64,000 nt of DNA from Fibrobacterota bacterium (GTDB taxonomy: Bacteria > Fibrobacterota > Chitinivibrionia > Chitinivibrionales > Chitinispirillaceae), in assembly GCA_023412475.1 (NCBI GenBank), contig JAEYNR010000006.1, forward strand, positions 124,001 through 188,000, written 5' to 3'. A model generated the notes under the pieces. It did not search any database, was not told the origin of the DNA, and saw only the letters and a program-made list of their open reading frames with translations. This document shows, one piece after another, positions 18,114-26,206 of this stretch. Numbering within the stretch: the stretch's first letter is position 1; every line of letters begins with the position of its first letter. A program made the position numbers and the translations under genes.

Positions 18114-18140
18114 TTATCGGTAGTATTATGGAATACTTTA
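18114..18140 (-). promoter_or_regulatory. Sigma-28 (FliA) promoter for the flagellin cluster
   Basis: On the minus strand, TAAA (18137-18140), exactly 15 bp, then ACCGATAA (18114-18121). The FliA consensus is TAAA-N15-GCCGATAA, so only one base of the -10 element differs. It lies about 107 bp upstream of flagellin 3. No equally good copy was seen before the other two flagellins. Confidence 0.8.
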
Positions 18141-18810
18141 GTCTTTTTTTTGGTGGGAGGATGGTAAAGGGAAAAAGTTACTTTCAAGGAACATTGAAAA
18201 GCTATGGCGATCATTTTTTCTATATCCTGTGATCTGCCCGGATATGTATTCGAGAGAAGAGGAATAGAGAAAACACCAGAATTAACTCCTTGAACAGATG
18301 TGTGAGAAGTCTCTGAAAGTCCCCTTTGCGGCCTTTCAGAGATTTTATTTTTTAAATTCCAGGTATCTTCAGCTAAAACCTCCCGAATGGGCACCAGTTT
18401 TAAAGCAATCATTTTTTCCTCTGGCTTTGAAACATTTCAAAAGACTTTCACTGCAATTGCTATACGAGGTCGTCCCTCTGCCCCGATTGCGGGGGAACGA
18501 TGAAAAATGCTTGCATTAATTTACCAGGCTCCACAGGTCAGTCCGATTGTCACATCCGGGAACAAAGCTGCGACCCGGATTACTTCGAAACGTATTTGCA
18601 GACTGAAATAGCGGCAAGCCCCAGACCGCCTTGAGGGAGCCATGCCCCAAATCGCGAAATCATTGACTTTCTATCTTGAATTGATCATTTTCAACGAGTA
18701 GTGGCTCCGGTTGTGAGCCGTCGCCAAAGCTGATGCAGTAGGCGCGAATACTCGGTGACGCAACGGATATTGCGATAATGCATACGGAAACATTACAGGA
18801 GAAAAGGTAG
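18141..18810. other. 670-bp stretch without a recognised gene
   Basis: Open frames here are short and look like chance. The part from about 18470 to 18790 looks more GC-rich than its surroundings and contains several short inverted repeats (for example CCCCGATTGCGGGG near 18482). It may hold a structured RNA or a decayed gene. I could not match it to a known riboswitch. The last 25 bp contain the ribosome site of the next gene. Confidence 0.3.
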
Positions 18811-20334
18811 TTGTATTTACAACCAGATGACAATCCAGATCATAACAGTGCAAATAAACTGATTGCATATGGTTACCTGGCTGTAGCAGTTGTTGTGACC
18901 TGTGGTATTGCATTATCGCTGTTTCAGTTTTTTCTGAACCGAAGTCTATGGCTCGATGAAGCATCACTTGCACTGAATATCATCGACAGAAAATGGAATG
19001 AACTACTTACCCCGCTTGACTTAATGCAATCTGCTCCGATTCTGTTTTTATATATCGAGAAACTGGCATCTCAACTCATTCCGCATTCAGATTATGGCCT
19101 TAGACTCTTTCCTCTGTTCTGTTACTGGACTGCCGGAATATCTCTTTATTTAATCCTGCGCCATTTCTGCAATAGTAACTGGAGTACTGTTATCGGTCTG
19201 TCTTTGTTTTTTTTCAACCATACGCTCTTATATTATTCCAGTGAAGTAAAACAATACATGGGCGATGTGCTTGTTTTGTGCACAGTTTTCAGCACAGTGC
19301 TTTCAATCAATTTACCCATGAGCAAGCGATCCTGCATCCTGCTATCACTCATGGGTTCTGTCGCGATATTTCTCTCCAATATTGCTCCAGTTGTTTTACT
19401 TACATCCGGATGCTATCTGTTATACAGATATCTTAAAGAAAAGAAAGGGTGGCTGGGATATCTTCTGATTGTTTTTTCTGTCTGGTTACTGATTTTTGTA
19501 CTCTATTATACCTTGTTCATTGCTTATAATCCACATATGGAAGGTATGAACACATTCTGGGCACCCACATTCATCTCAGGAAATCCCTTTAAAATTTATT
19601 TGTATCGTTCTCTATTCACCAATTTCAGTATGATCTCAAATGTCATCGTCATGTCTTCCGGTCCAGTAAAGTTCATATTTATTGGTCTATACATCGCCGG
19701 TATCGTCAGATTGCTGAGAAACAGATCATTTGGAATGATTATACTTGGTTTGATGCCATTTGCTTCGCATTTCATGCTGACAATACTCAAACTATACCCT
19801 TTTGATATTAAATTTACATTATATCTTCTTCCGGTCACTATCACAGTCTGCATATCTGGATTGGAGTATGCAGCACATTTTTTTAACAGGATTATACACT
19901 ACCATTTTCTTGTCATACTGTTATCGTTTGGATTATTTTGTCAACTGTTTAAGGTTGGATTTCCAGTTGAAAAAGAAGAGTTGAAAAAAGCGCTATCTTT
20001 TATACAAAACAACAGCACCGGCCATGAGCCTGTGTATGTCTATTATGGCGCAAAAAGTTCGTTTTTATATTACACCCGGACTGGTTTTTTCCGACAGACC
20101 GATCATATCATTTATGGGAAAAGCTATCGTGATAATGCAATTCGCTACAGAGATGAACTGCCGAAACCAGCTGGTGCCATGTGGTTTGTTTTTTCTCATG
20201 TATATAATGATGAGGAAATTCATATCCTGAATTTAGTGGATTCAATGGGAGGACTGTGCAGTAAGGAGATCAGGTGTACAGGCGCAAGTGCATACCAGTA
20301 CAACTTTTCATCTGGAACAAGCCATACCTACTAA
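18811..20334 (+). CDS. GT-C fold membrane glycosyltransferase (GT39/ArnT-like)
   Basis: A 507-residue polytopic membrane protein with about ten hydrophobic segments. After the first membrane span comes NRSLWLDEASLALNII. This D-E in the first outer loop is the catalytic acidic motif of polyprenyl-phosphate-sugar dependent GT-C enzymes (PMT, ArnT, Oligosaccharyl-type). SSEVKQYMGDVL in the next loop also fits these families. A soluble C-terminal tail of about 120 residues follows (EPVYVYYGAKSSFLYYTR). It probably moves a sugar from a lipid carrier outside the membrane. Donor and acceptor are unknown. The start is a TTG at 18811 with AGGAG and AAGG upstream. It stands alone between remnants. Confidence 0.7.
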   Translation: MYLQPDDNPDHNSANKLIAYGYLAVAVVVTCGIALSLFQFFLNRSLWLDEASLALNIIDRKWNELLTPLDLMQSAPILFLYIEKLASQLIPHSDYGLRLFPLFCYWTAGISLYLILRHFCNSNWSTVIGLSLFFFNHTLLYYSSEVKQYMGDVLVLCTVFSTVLSINLPMSKRSCILLSLMGSVAIFLSNIAPVVLLTSGCYLLYRYLKEKKGWLGYLLIVFSVWLLIFVLYYTLFIAYNPHMEGMNTFWAPTFISGNPFKIYLYRSLFTNFSMISNVIVMSSGPVKFIFIGLYIAGIVRLLRNRSFGMIILGLMPFASHFMLTILKLYPFDIKFTLYLLPVTITVCISGLEYAAHFFNRIIHYHFLVILLSFGLFCQLFKVGFPVEKEELKKALSFIQNNSTGHEPVYVYYGAKSSFLYYTRTGFFRQTDHIIYGKSYRDNAIRYRDELPKPAGAMWFVFSHVYNDEEIHILNLVDSMGGLCSKEIRCTGASAYQYNFSSGTSHTY

Positions 20335-20345
20335 TTACATTGATA

Positions 20346-20876
20346 TCAATATTTTAACTCGTACCATTTGGAACCAACATGGCGCATGAAAACCAGGTCA
20401 ATATATCTGCTATCATTAATTGCTTTCTGCCAACTATCAGCGCTCCAGTAAAACAGTCCTTCTATAAAAAGTCCGGGCGGATCTCCGGCTAACACAATTT
20501 TATTAATGCAAGGACTTGCTAAATCGGGAACAACTGGGCTCCGGGTAAGATAGTAGATTTTATGGATGACCATCCTCACTTCATGGTGACGCAGTTACAG
20601 TTGATCATGGGCCGTATAGCGTCTACCCGAAGAACCCCTAACCCTTTTAAATGCGCTCAAGCCGGTGCTATTTCGATTTGAACCGCCATTATTCCAGTTT
20701 TCCGGGCACATTTTCTCTGACAACGGGCGAATTTCAGAAAAAGAGTAGATTGCCGTGAAATGATGGTAGCCACCGCCTGTCAATCTGGTCATAAGTTTAA
20801 ACTTCCGCCGCTTTGGCTCGCAAGTACTCTGAATATTGTTTACAGCTTTTTGCTCCTGTAAGTTGTATTTTGGCAT
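20346..20876 (-). pseudogene. Decayed gene, possibly a FISUMP-like repeat-domain protein
   Basis: Two open frames (20595-20876 and 20346-20579) lie in the same frame, split by one TAA. The upstream part has ENWNNGGSNRNSTGLSAF followed by a G-S-S-G-R segment. That pattern resembles the W..GG...N..GFSA...R..G core of the Fibrobacter major paralogous (FISUMP) domain. The downstream part reads like an ordinary C-terminus (AGDPPGLFIEGLFYWSADSW). No ribosome site or signal peptide is seen. It is probably a fragment of a larger surface protein gene. The family call is weak. Confidence 0.3.
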
Positions 20877-21110
20877 CTTTTATGATCATTTTATGTGTAA
20901 ATGGAAAGGAACTTTTAGCCATTTATTTACAACCAAAAACGCAATACCTGGAATCCGGTAGATAAAGGCCATTGGAAGATGAATGGTTGGATATGATGTA
21001 ATTCATATCAGTACCAGAATGATCAGGATTGCCGCCTGCCCAAACTGGTTATTAGCGAGAACTTCCCTCACCACAGCATTACAATTAAAAGTAAATTGAT
21101 AGCGTGCTTT

Positions 21111-21179
21111 GGATTTATAACGCTGCAGCAGCATCTACAACAAAACAAGGAATACCGCCGCTGGTTGTAGTAATTTAAC
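21111..21179 (+). repeat. Copy B of the 69-bp dispersed repeat
   Basis: Aligns to 2191-2259 at roughly 75% identity with one indel. It lies just before the 3' end of the hydC gene, which is on the other strand. The 230 bp between the decayed gene at 20346-20876 and this repeat contain nothing else recognisable. Confidence 0.45.
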
Positions 21180-21190
21180 TCCGCAATCGG

Positions 21191-21715
21191 TTAAATTTTT
21201 TTACGGTATTTATCTATAAGTTGCGGAATGGTTTCAGGGTTGAGTTTGGCCTGTACCTCATCGTTAATCATTGCCACCGGTGCCAGACTGCAAACTCCAA
21301 GGCAGCGGGTTGTTGCCAGTGTAAACATTCCGTCAGTAGTTGATTCACCGATCTTTATACCCAGAACACTGCTGAATGCATCTGCCACCGCTGTTGCCCC
21401 TTTCATATAACAGGCTGTTCCCATACATACGTTTATAATAAAGCGTCCCGTTTTTTTCAATCTGAAGTAATGATAAAAACTGGCTACTCCCACCACTTTT
21501 GCTGAGGGTATCTGCATCAGTTGTGCTACGGCATCAAGTTGAGCCGTACCAAGATACCCCATTGACTCCTGCAGCTTGTGCAGTGTGTTAATAAGATAGC
21601 TTTCACTGTGAGGCAAGAGTATTACTTTTCGAATGTGCTCTACTACGCTGTGTGGTAATGCCGCTTCACTGCCGGTTTTGACTTCTGCCCAATTGTCAGT
21701 AGACTCTTTACTCAT
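21191..21715 (-). CDS. hydC: NuoE-like [2Fe-2S] subunit of the [FeFe] hydrogenase
   Basis: 174 residues with a helical N-terminus and a thioredoxin-like [2Fe-2S] domain. Cluster ligands are C97 and C102 (NVCMGTACYMKGA) and C138 and C142 (TRCLGVCSLAPV), the standard NuoE/HydC spacing. In NAD(P)-linked [FeFe] hydrogenases this subunit sits next to the flavin subunit and takes part in electron transfer. Its start overlaps the hydA stop by 4 bp (ATGA), with AAGGGGG in front, so the two are translationally coupled. A partial copy of this gene lies at 30753-30983. Confidence 0.92.
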   Translation of the reverse strand: MSKESTDNWAEVKTGSEAALPHSVVEHIRKVILLPHSESYLINTLHKLQESMGYLGTAQLDAVAQLMQIPSAKVVGVASFYHYFRLKKTGRFIINVCMGTACYMKGATAVADAFSSVLGIKIGESTTDGMFTLATTRCLGVCSLAPVAMINDEVQAKLNPETIPQLIDKYRKKI

Positions 21716-23475
21716 CTTATCCCCCTTGGCAAGCGAGCATGATAGCTGGTATGGAGAAGCTGGTGGGCGAGTTTCCCGCCGATATCTCCAAGAAACTCTT
21801 TGTAAATTCTTCTGACGGCTGCATTTTCATGAGATCTTCTTACCCTTTTAGAATTATCTATTGCATATAAGGCTTTACCACGTGTCCATAACATATCCAT
21901 ATCAAGAACAGTTGTTCCGGCATCATTTAAAACATATGGCTGCCCACCGCCTCCACTACATCCACCCGGACACGCCATAATTTCCACAATGTGATATTCA
22001 TTTTTTCCTTTTTCGATGTCGTTGAGTATCTTTTTTGCATTTGATAAACCATTGGCAACAGCTACATTCAATGTTTTTCCATTCATTTTAACCGCTGCCC
22101 GATGCAACCCCTCAACTGAGCGGACTTCGGTGAATTCCAGTCTTTTGACAGAATCGCCAGTAAGTTTAGTTGCAGCGGTTCTGAGAGTGGCTTCCATCAC
22201 CCCCCCGGTTATTCCGAAAATGTCACCTGCGCCACTGGAAGTTCCCAGAGGTTCATCAAATTGCTCATCGGGCAGATGATTGAAATCTATTCCGTAGGAT
22301 TTGATCATCCAGATGATTTCCCGGGTCGTAAGAACTGCATCTGTGAAAGGAGCACCATGGGGAGTGGTATGTTCAGGGCGGGCAGCCTCAAATTTCTTCG
22401 CAGTACAGGGCATAACCGCTACCATGAAAATGTCTTTAGGGTCAATATGCGAGACTTGTGCATAATAGGTTTTGCTTAACACCGATAACATCATCATTGG
22501 TGAAAGACAGGTTGAGGCGCAGGGGATAAGTGATGGGTAAAACTTCTCTAGAAAGCTGATCCAGCCAGGAGAACAGGAGGTGAAAATTGGCAGAGGGCCA
22601 TTATTGTTTAGCCGATCGATGAGTTCCTGTGATTCTTCGGTGATGGTCATATCTGCTCCAAGGTCGGTATCAAATACCTTTTTAAACCCCAGCAGATGAA
22701 GCGCGGAGATCATTTTACCGGTAACAGCAATTCCTGGAGTCATGCCGAACCCTTCACCAATTGCTGCACGAATTGATGGAGCGGTTTGGACTATAACATG
22801 TTTGGTTGAGTCTGAGAGAGCCTGGAATACTTCGTTTACATTGCTTTTCTCTATAAAAGCAGCGGTGGGACAGACATTTGAGCATTGACCGCACTGGATA
22901 CAAACGGATTGGTCCATTCCCCGTTCATGCGCAGGAGTGACGATAGTGGTGAATCCCCGGTAATGTTGACTGAGATTATACACTCCCTGTACTTCCGAAC
23001 ATACTCTCACGCATCTTCCACAAAGAACACACTTTTCAGGATCCCTCACCACCGAGACGCTTCTTGAATCCACAGGTCTGCGTTTCCGTTCACCTGCAAA
23101 GAGCCGCTCACGTACACCCATCGAGTAAGCAAGGTTCTGCAATTCGCAACGTCCGTCCCTCTCACACGTTTGACAATCTTTTGGATGATTATCAATAAGA
23201 AGCTCAACAATGTCTCTTCTGGCCTGGCGAATCTCAGGTGAATTGGTCCTTACAATCATCTTTTCCCAGACTGCAACAGAGCATGCCGGCATGTAATAAT
23301 CCATGCTTTCTATTTCGACTATGCAGACCCGGCAACTACCGGGAGTGCTTAACCAGGGATGATAACAAAGGTGAGGGATATGAATTCCAATTGACGCAGC
23401 CGCCTGCATGATAGTGGTACCCTGCGCAACCGTCAGTTGATGCCCATCGACAGTGATATTTATATTGTTGGTGAT
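21712..23475 (-). CDS. hydA: [FeFe] hydrogenase catalytic subunit (HydA/HndD type), apparent non-AUG start
   Basis: About 587 residues. In order: an N-terminal [2Fe-2S] ferredoxin domain (C37, C48, C51, C65), a His/Cys [4Fe-4S] site (HPKDCQTCERDGRC), two [4Fe-4S] clusters (CVLCGRCVRVC, CIQCGQCSNVC), and the H-cluster domain with FTSCSPGW, VMPCTAKKFE and EIMACPGGCSGGGGQP. It reversibly makes H2. With hydB and hydC it should use NAD(P)H, perhaps with ferredoxin by electron bifurcation. The first ATG (23409) would cut off the first ferredoxin strand. The frame continues upstream (NINITVDGHQLTVAQGTT) to a TAA at 23488-23490 with no ATG, GTG or TTG. GGAGG (23481-23485) points to ATC at 23475 or ATT at 23478 as the start. 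The first motif has Ser where many enzymes have a second Cys. Confidence 0.9.
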   Translation of the reverse strand: MTNNINITVDGHQLTVAQGTTIMQAAASIGIHIPHLCYHPWLSTPGSCRVCIVEIESMDYYMPACSVAVWEKMIVRTNSPEIRQARRDIVELLIDNHPKDCQTCERDGRCELQNLAYSMGVRERLFAGERKRRPVDSRSVSVVRDPEKCVLCGRCVRVCSEVQGVYNLSQHYRGFTTIVTPAHERGMDQSVCIQCGQCSNVCPTAAFIEKSNVNEVFQALSDSTKHVIVQTAPSIRAAIGEGFGMTPGIAVTGKMISALHLLGFKKVFDTDLGADMTITEESQELIDRLNNNGPLPIFTSCSPGWISFLEKFYPSLIPCASTCLSPMMMLSVLSKTYYAQVSHIDPKDIFMVAVMPCTAKKFEAARPEHTTPHGAPFTDAVLTTREIIWMIKSYGIDFNHLPDEQFDEPLGTSSGAGDIFGITGGVMEATLRTAATKLTGDSVKRLEFTEVRSVEGLHRAAVKMNGKTLNVAVANGLSNAKKILNDIEKGKNEYHIVEIMACPGGCSGGGGQPYVLNDAGTTVLDMDMLWTRGKALYAIDNSKRVRRSHENAAVRRIYKEFLGDIGGKLAHQLLHTSYHARLPRGIR

Positions 23476-23503
23476 AATGGCCTCCGGTTAGAGGTTCAGC
23501 TTT

Positions 23504-23588
23504 CAGAGGTTCTGAGGTTAAGAGTAGAGACGTCCGGCTGGACGTCTCTGCAATTAGAGATTTTCTTGCCCAATTAGAGGTTCTTCGA
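23504..23588. repeat. 85-bp direct repeat, copy 1 (between hydB and hydA)
   Basis: Differs from 25756-25840 at only four or so of 85 positions. It starts CAGAGGTTCTGAGGTTAAGA, contains the GACGTCCGGCTGGACGTC palindrome (within 23526-23549) and ends CCCAATTAGAGGTTCTTCGA. The two copies bracket hydB. Confidence 0.9.
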
Positions 23589-23657
23589 CATTCGATATTT
23601 GGCATTCGATATTTTTTCTCTTCTCCCTCTTTTCCCTTTCTCCGACCAATAAAATCG

Positions 23658-25616
23658 TCAATTATGTAAATATTCATTTCTAAAATATTTCAACGTACTT
23701 AGAACAGGATTTGGAGCAGCTCTTCCCAAGCCACACAATGAAGCATTCCTTAAAAGAATGCACAGCCTTTGAAGCTTGTCTATATCTTCAGGACCCCCTT
23801 TACCTTCAATGATCCGCTCCAGTATCTCAAGAATTCGCTTAGATCCCTCGCGACAGGGTGTACATTTTCCACATGATTCATCCTGGCTGAATGACATGAA
23901 GAATCTGGCTGTATCAACCATGCTTTTGCTCTCATCCATGACAATCATACCACCCGAACCCATAATGGATCCGATATCTCGTAGTGTTTCAAAATCTACC
24001 GGTGTCTGCAGTTCTTCTGACGGAATACAACCCCCGGCAGGCCCACCGGTAAGCACTGCCTTGAATTTTTTATTATCTGGAATGCCTCCACCGATATCGT
24101 AGATAATTTTATTCAATGTGGTTCCCATTGGTACCTCTACTAAACCGGTGTTCATAACGGCTCCGGAAAGTGCAAAAACTTTTGTACCTCCACTCTTACT
24201 GCTCCCTATCCGAGCAAACCAGTCTGATCCATAATTGATGATTGCAGGTATGTTAGCCAATGATTCTACATTATTGATTATCGTTGGTTTATCCCACAGC
24301 CCCGACTGGGCAGGATATGGTGGACGGATACGTGGCCACCCCCGTTTCCCTTCAATTGATGCGATAAGAGCAGTTTCTTCTCCACAAACGAATGCGCCTG
24401 CGCCCAACCGAACCTCAATATCAAAGGAGAAGGTGGAACCCAGGATTGCATTCCCAAGCAGCCCCTTTTTCCGACAGTGTTCAAGGGCATTTTCCACCCG
24501 CTTGATTGCCAGTGGATATTCGGAGCGGATATAGAAAAAGCCCCGAGTGGCACCGATTGAAAAAGCTGCTATTGTCATTCCTTCAATGATAGAAAATGGA
24601 TCACTCTCCAGCATGTCGCGATCCATGAATGCTCCTGGATCTCCTTCGTCAGCATTGCAAATGATATATCGGGTTTTTTCCTGACTGCCAGCAACATTTT
24701 TCCACTTCAATCCTGTAGGGAAACCAGCTCCACCACGCCCCCGCAGGTTGGCGTTCAATATTTCTTTTATTGGCCATGAAGGATCATTCTTTTCTATCAC
24801 CGATGCGAGCGCATGAAATCCTTTATGAAGCAGATAATCGTCAAGGCTTTGCGGATCAATCACACCGCAATTACGTAAAGCTACCCTGGTCTGATGCTGG
24901 AAAAAGGAAACATCACCATATAGCTCAAAAAAGTGCTGATCCACAGGTTTACCTTCAGAGAGCAGTCTATTGACTGTTTCATTTTTACCAATGTGGTGAT
25001 GTATTATCTCTTCAATATCGTTTTCATCGTGTATCTTATATACAATGTTACCGGGTCTGACTAAGACATGTGAAAGTTGCTCCAGATCATCCGATGAGCA
25101 TAATCCGAAACAATTGGCTTTACTGACTCCCACTAGGTCAGTAGAGATTGATTGACGCTGAAGTTCTCTTTCAAACTGATCCCGGATAACTGCCGCGCGT
25201 TTACGGCCACATTTATCAGCTTCACAGAAAATAAACTGATGACTTAATCCGAAAATTTCAGGATCAAGAAGCAATGATTTTACAGGTTGACCAGCTAAAA
25301 TATGCGACTGAAATATTTCTCTATAGAGTGGTTCTGTTACCTGAGAATAGCTTAAGGGTAGTTTGCCTTTCTCTTTCACTGTTACAATAGGCTCCTGGCT
25401 GCATCGACCGGTACAGCCCCGGATTTTTATGAATATATCGTTTCTTTTACTCTCTGCTATAAGCTTGCGGAATGTTTTCTCCACCAGCGGTGCACCAGCT
25501 GCATTCTCACAGGTAGCCGATCCGATAATAATGAGAATTCCTTTTTCAAATTCGGATTTCTTGGAACGTTCTGCTGCCTCTGCAACCAAAGATGAGTAGA
25601 TAGTATTAGGGTTCAT
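23658..25616 (-). CDS. hydB: NuoF-like flavin subunit of the [FeFe] hydrogenase with two N-terminal thioredoxin-like domains
   Basis: 652 residues from the ATG at 25616. Residues about 25-115 and 125-210 look like two successive thioredoxin-like [2Fe-2S] domains. The first has only three Cys (C36, C68, C72, in ATCENAAGA and GCTGRC). The second has four (C131, C136, C169, C173). The NuoF core follows: LRGRGGAGFPTGLKW and ICNADEGDPGAF bind FMN and NAD(P), then an SLBB region, and the N3-type [4Fe-4S] motif SCGKCTPCREG with a later Cys. The C-terminal two-cluster ferredoxin domain found in many HydB proteins is absent. It should oxidise or reduce NAD(P)H for HydA. The 180-bp gap to hydA contains a copy of the 85-bp repeat. 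Confidence 0.92.
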   Translation of the reverse strand: MNPNTIYSSLVAEAAERSKKSEFEKGILIIIGSATCENAAGAPLVEKTFRKLIAESKRNDIFIKIRGCTGRCSQEPIVTVKEKGKLPLSYSQVTEPLYREIFQSHILAGQPVKSLLLDPEIFGLSHQFIFCEADKCGRKRAAVIRDQFERELQRQSISTDLVGVSKANCFGLCSSDDLEQLSHVLVRPGNIVYKIHDENDIEEIIHHHIGKNETVNRLLSEGKPVDQHFFELYGDVSFFQHQTRVALRNCGVIDPQSLDDYLLHKGFHALASVIEKNDPSWPIKEILNANLRGRGGAGFPTGLKWKNVAGSQEKTRYIICNADEGDPGAFMDRDMLESDPFSIIEGMTIAAFSIGATRGFFYIRSEYPLAIKRVENALEHCRKKGLLGNAILGSTFSFDIEVRLGAGAFVCGEETALIASIEGKRGWPRIRPPYPAQSGLWDKPTIINNVESLANIPAIINYGSDWFARIGSSKSGGTKVFALSGAVMNTGLVEVPMGTTLNKIIYDIGGGIPDNKKFKAVLTGGPAGGCIPSEELQTPVDFETLRDIGSIMGSGGMIVMDESKSMVDTARFFMSFSQDESCGKCTPCREGSKRILEILERIIEGKGGPEDIDKLQRLCILLRNASLCGLGRAAPNPVLSTLKYFRNEYLHN

Positions 25617-25755
25617 GTTTCCAAATCCTGTATATATGGAAGATAAGCAGGCCAAAAACATAGAAAAATTAAAACAGTATCAGAGTCGTGTTGATTATGT
25701 GCCGGGAGAATAAACTTAAGTGAGCAATGAGTGTGCCTTTTTGTGTAGGGCAGGG

Positions 25756-25840
25756 CAGAGGTTCTGAGGTTAAGAGTAGAGATGTCCGGCTGGACGTCTA
25801 TGCAATTAGGGATTTCCTTGCCCAATTAGAGGTTCTTCGA
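25756..25840. repeat. 85-bp direct repeat, copy 2 (upstream of hydB)
   Basis: Near-identical to 23504-23588 and in the same orientation, with the palindrome at 25777-25800. It lies about 140 bp upstream of the hydB start and could belong to its leader. Confidence 0.9.
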
Positions 25841-25864
25841 AATTCTGTAATGGACAGAATTTAA

Positions 25865-26136
25865 ACCCACCTCTTGTTACTCACACGTGCCAAATTTAAC
25901 AGTCTCAGGGAAGAGGCTGAAAATACCCGTTTCGAACTGCTTGCAGCCTGGATTATGCTTTTGCAGATGATTCAAAACTGTTAGCAAAATGCTGCAGAGT
26001 ACGTAAAGTTGGTTCACATGAAGACCTGATCCAGAATTTTTTGGATATAAAAGCTATCTGCGACTCGAATCTGGAGCTTCTGGATAAAATCAAATACGAT
26101 AAAGTATTCCTAAACCGAACAACCATTCTTAATTGA
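25865..26136 (+). pseudogene. Fragment of an unknown gene with one frameshift
   Basis: The plus strand reads RAKFNSLREEAENTRFELLA, then AW. Adding one base near 25951 continues it as DYAFADDSKLLAKCCRVRKV and on to a stop at 26134-26136 (KYDKVFLNRTTILN). The composition looks coding and the whole is about 90 residues with no start codon. It is probably the 3' end of a deleted gene. No family is recognised. The rest of the space between hydB and the next gene, apart from the 85-bp repeat, shows nothing. Confidence 0.4.
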
Positions 26137-26206
26137 TTGCACAAGGGTACCCTCCTCGACCCTGTTTTACTTCGATATTCATTTTTTCCTACTGGATTGG
26201 CCGTAT

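Noticed and set aside
17213..18412. Open frame of 399 residues for flagellin 3
   Set aside because: The first 135 residues look non-coding, cross the sigma-28 promoter and lack a ribosome site. The start at 18007 has a perfect ribosome site and matches the paralogue.
18671..18973. 100-residue minus-strand frame opposite the glycosyltransferase start
   Set aside because: Overlaps the real gene and its ribosome site; composition looks random.
23336..23677. 113-residue frame between hydB and hydA
   Set aside because: It reads through the 85-bp repeat and the hydA 5' end in the wrong frame, with no ribosome site.
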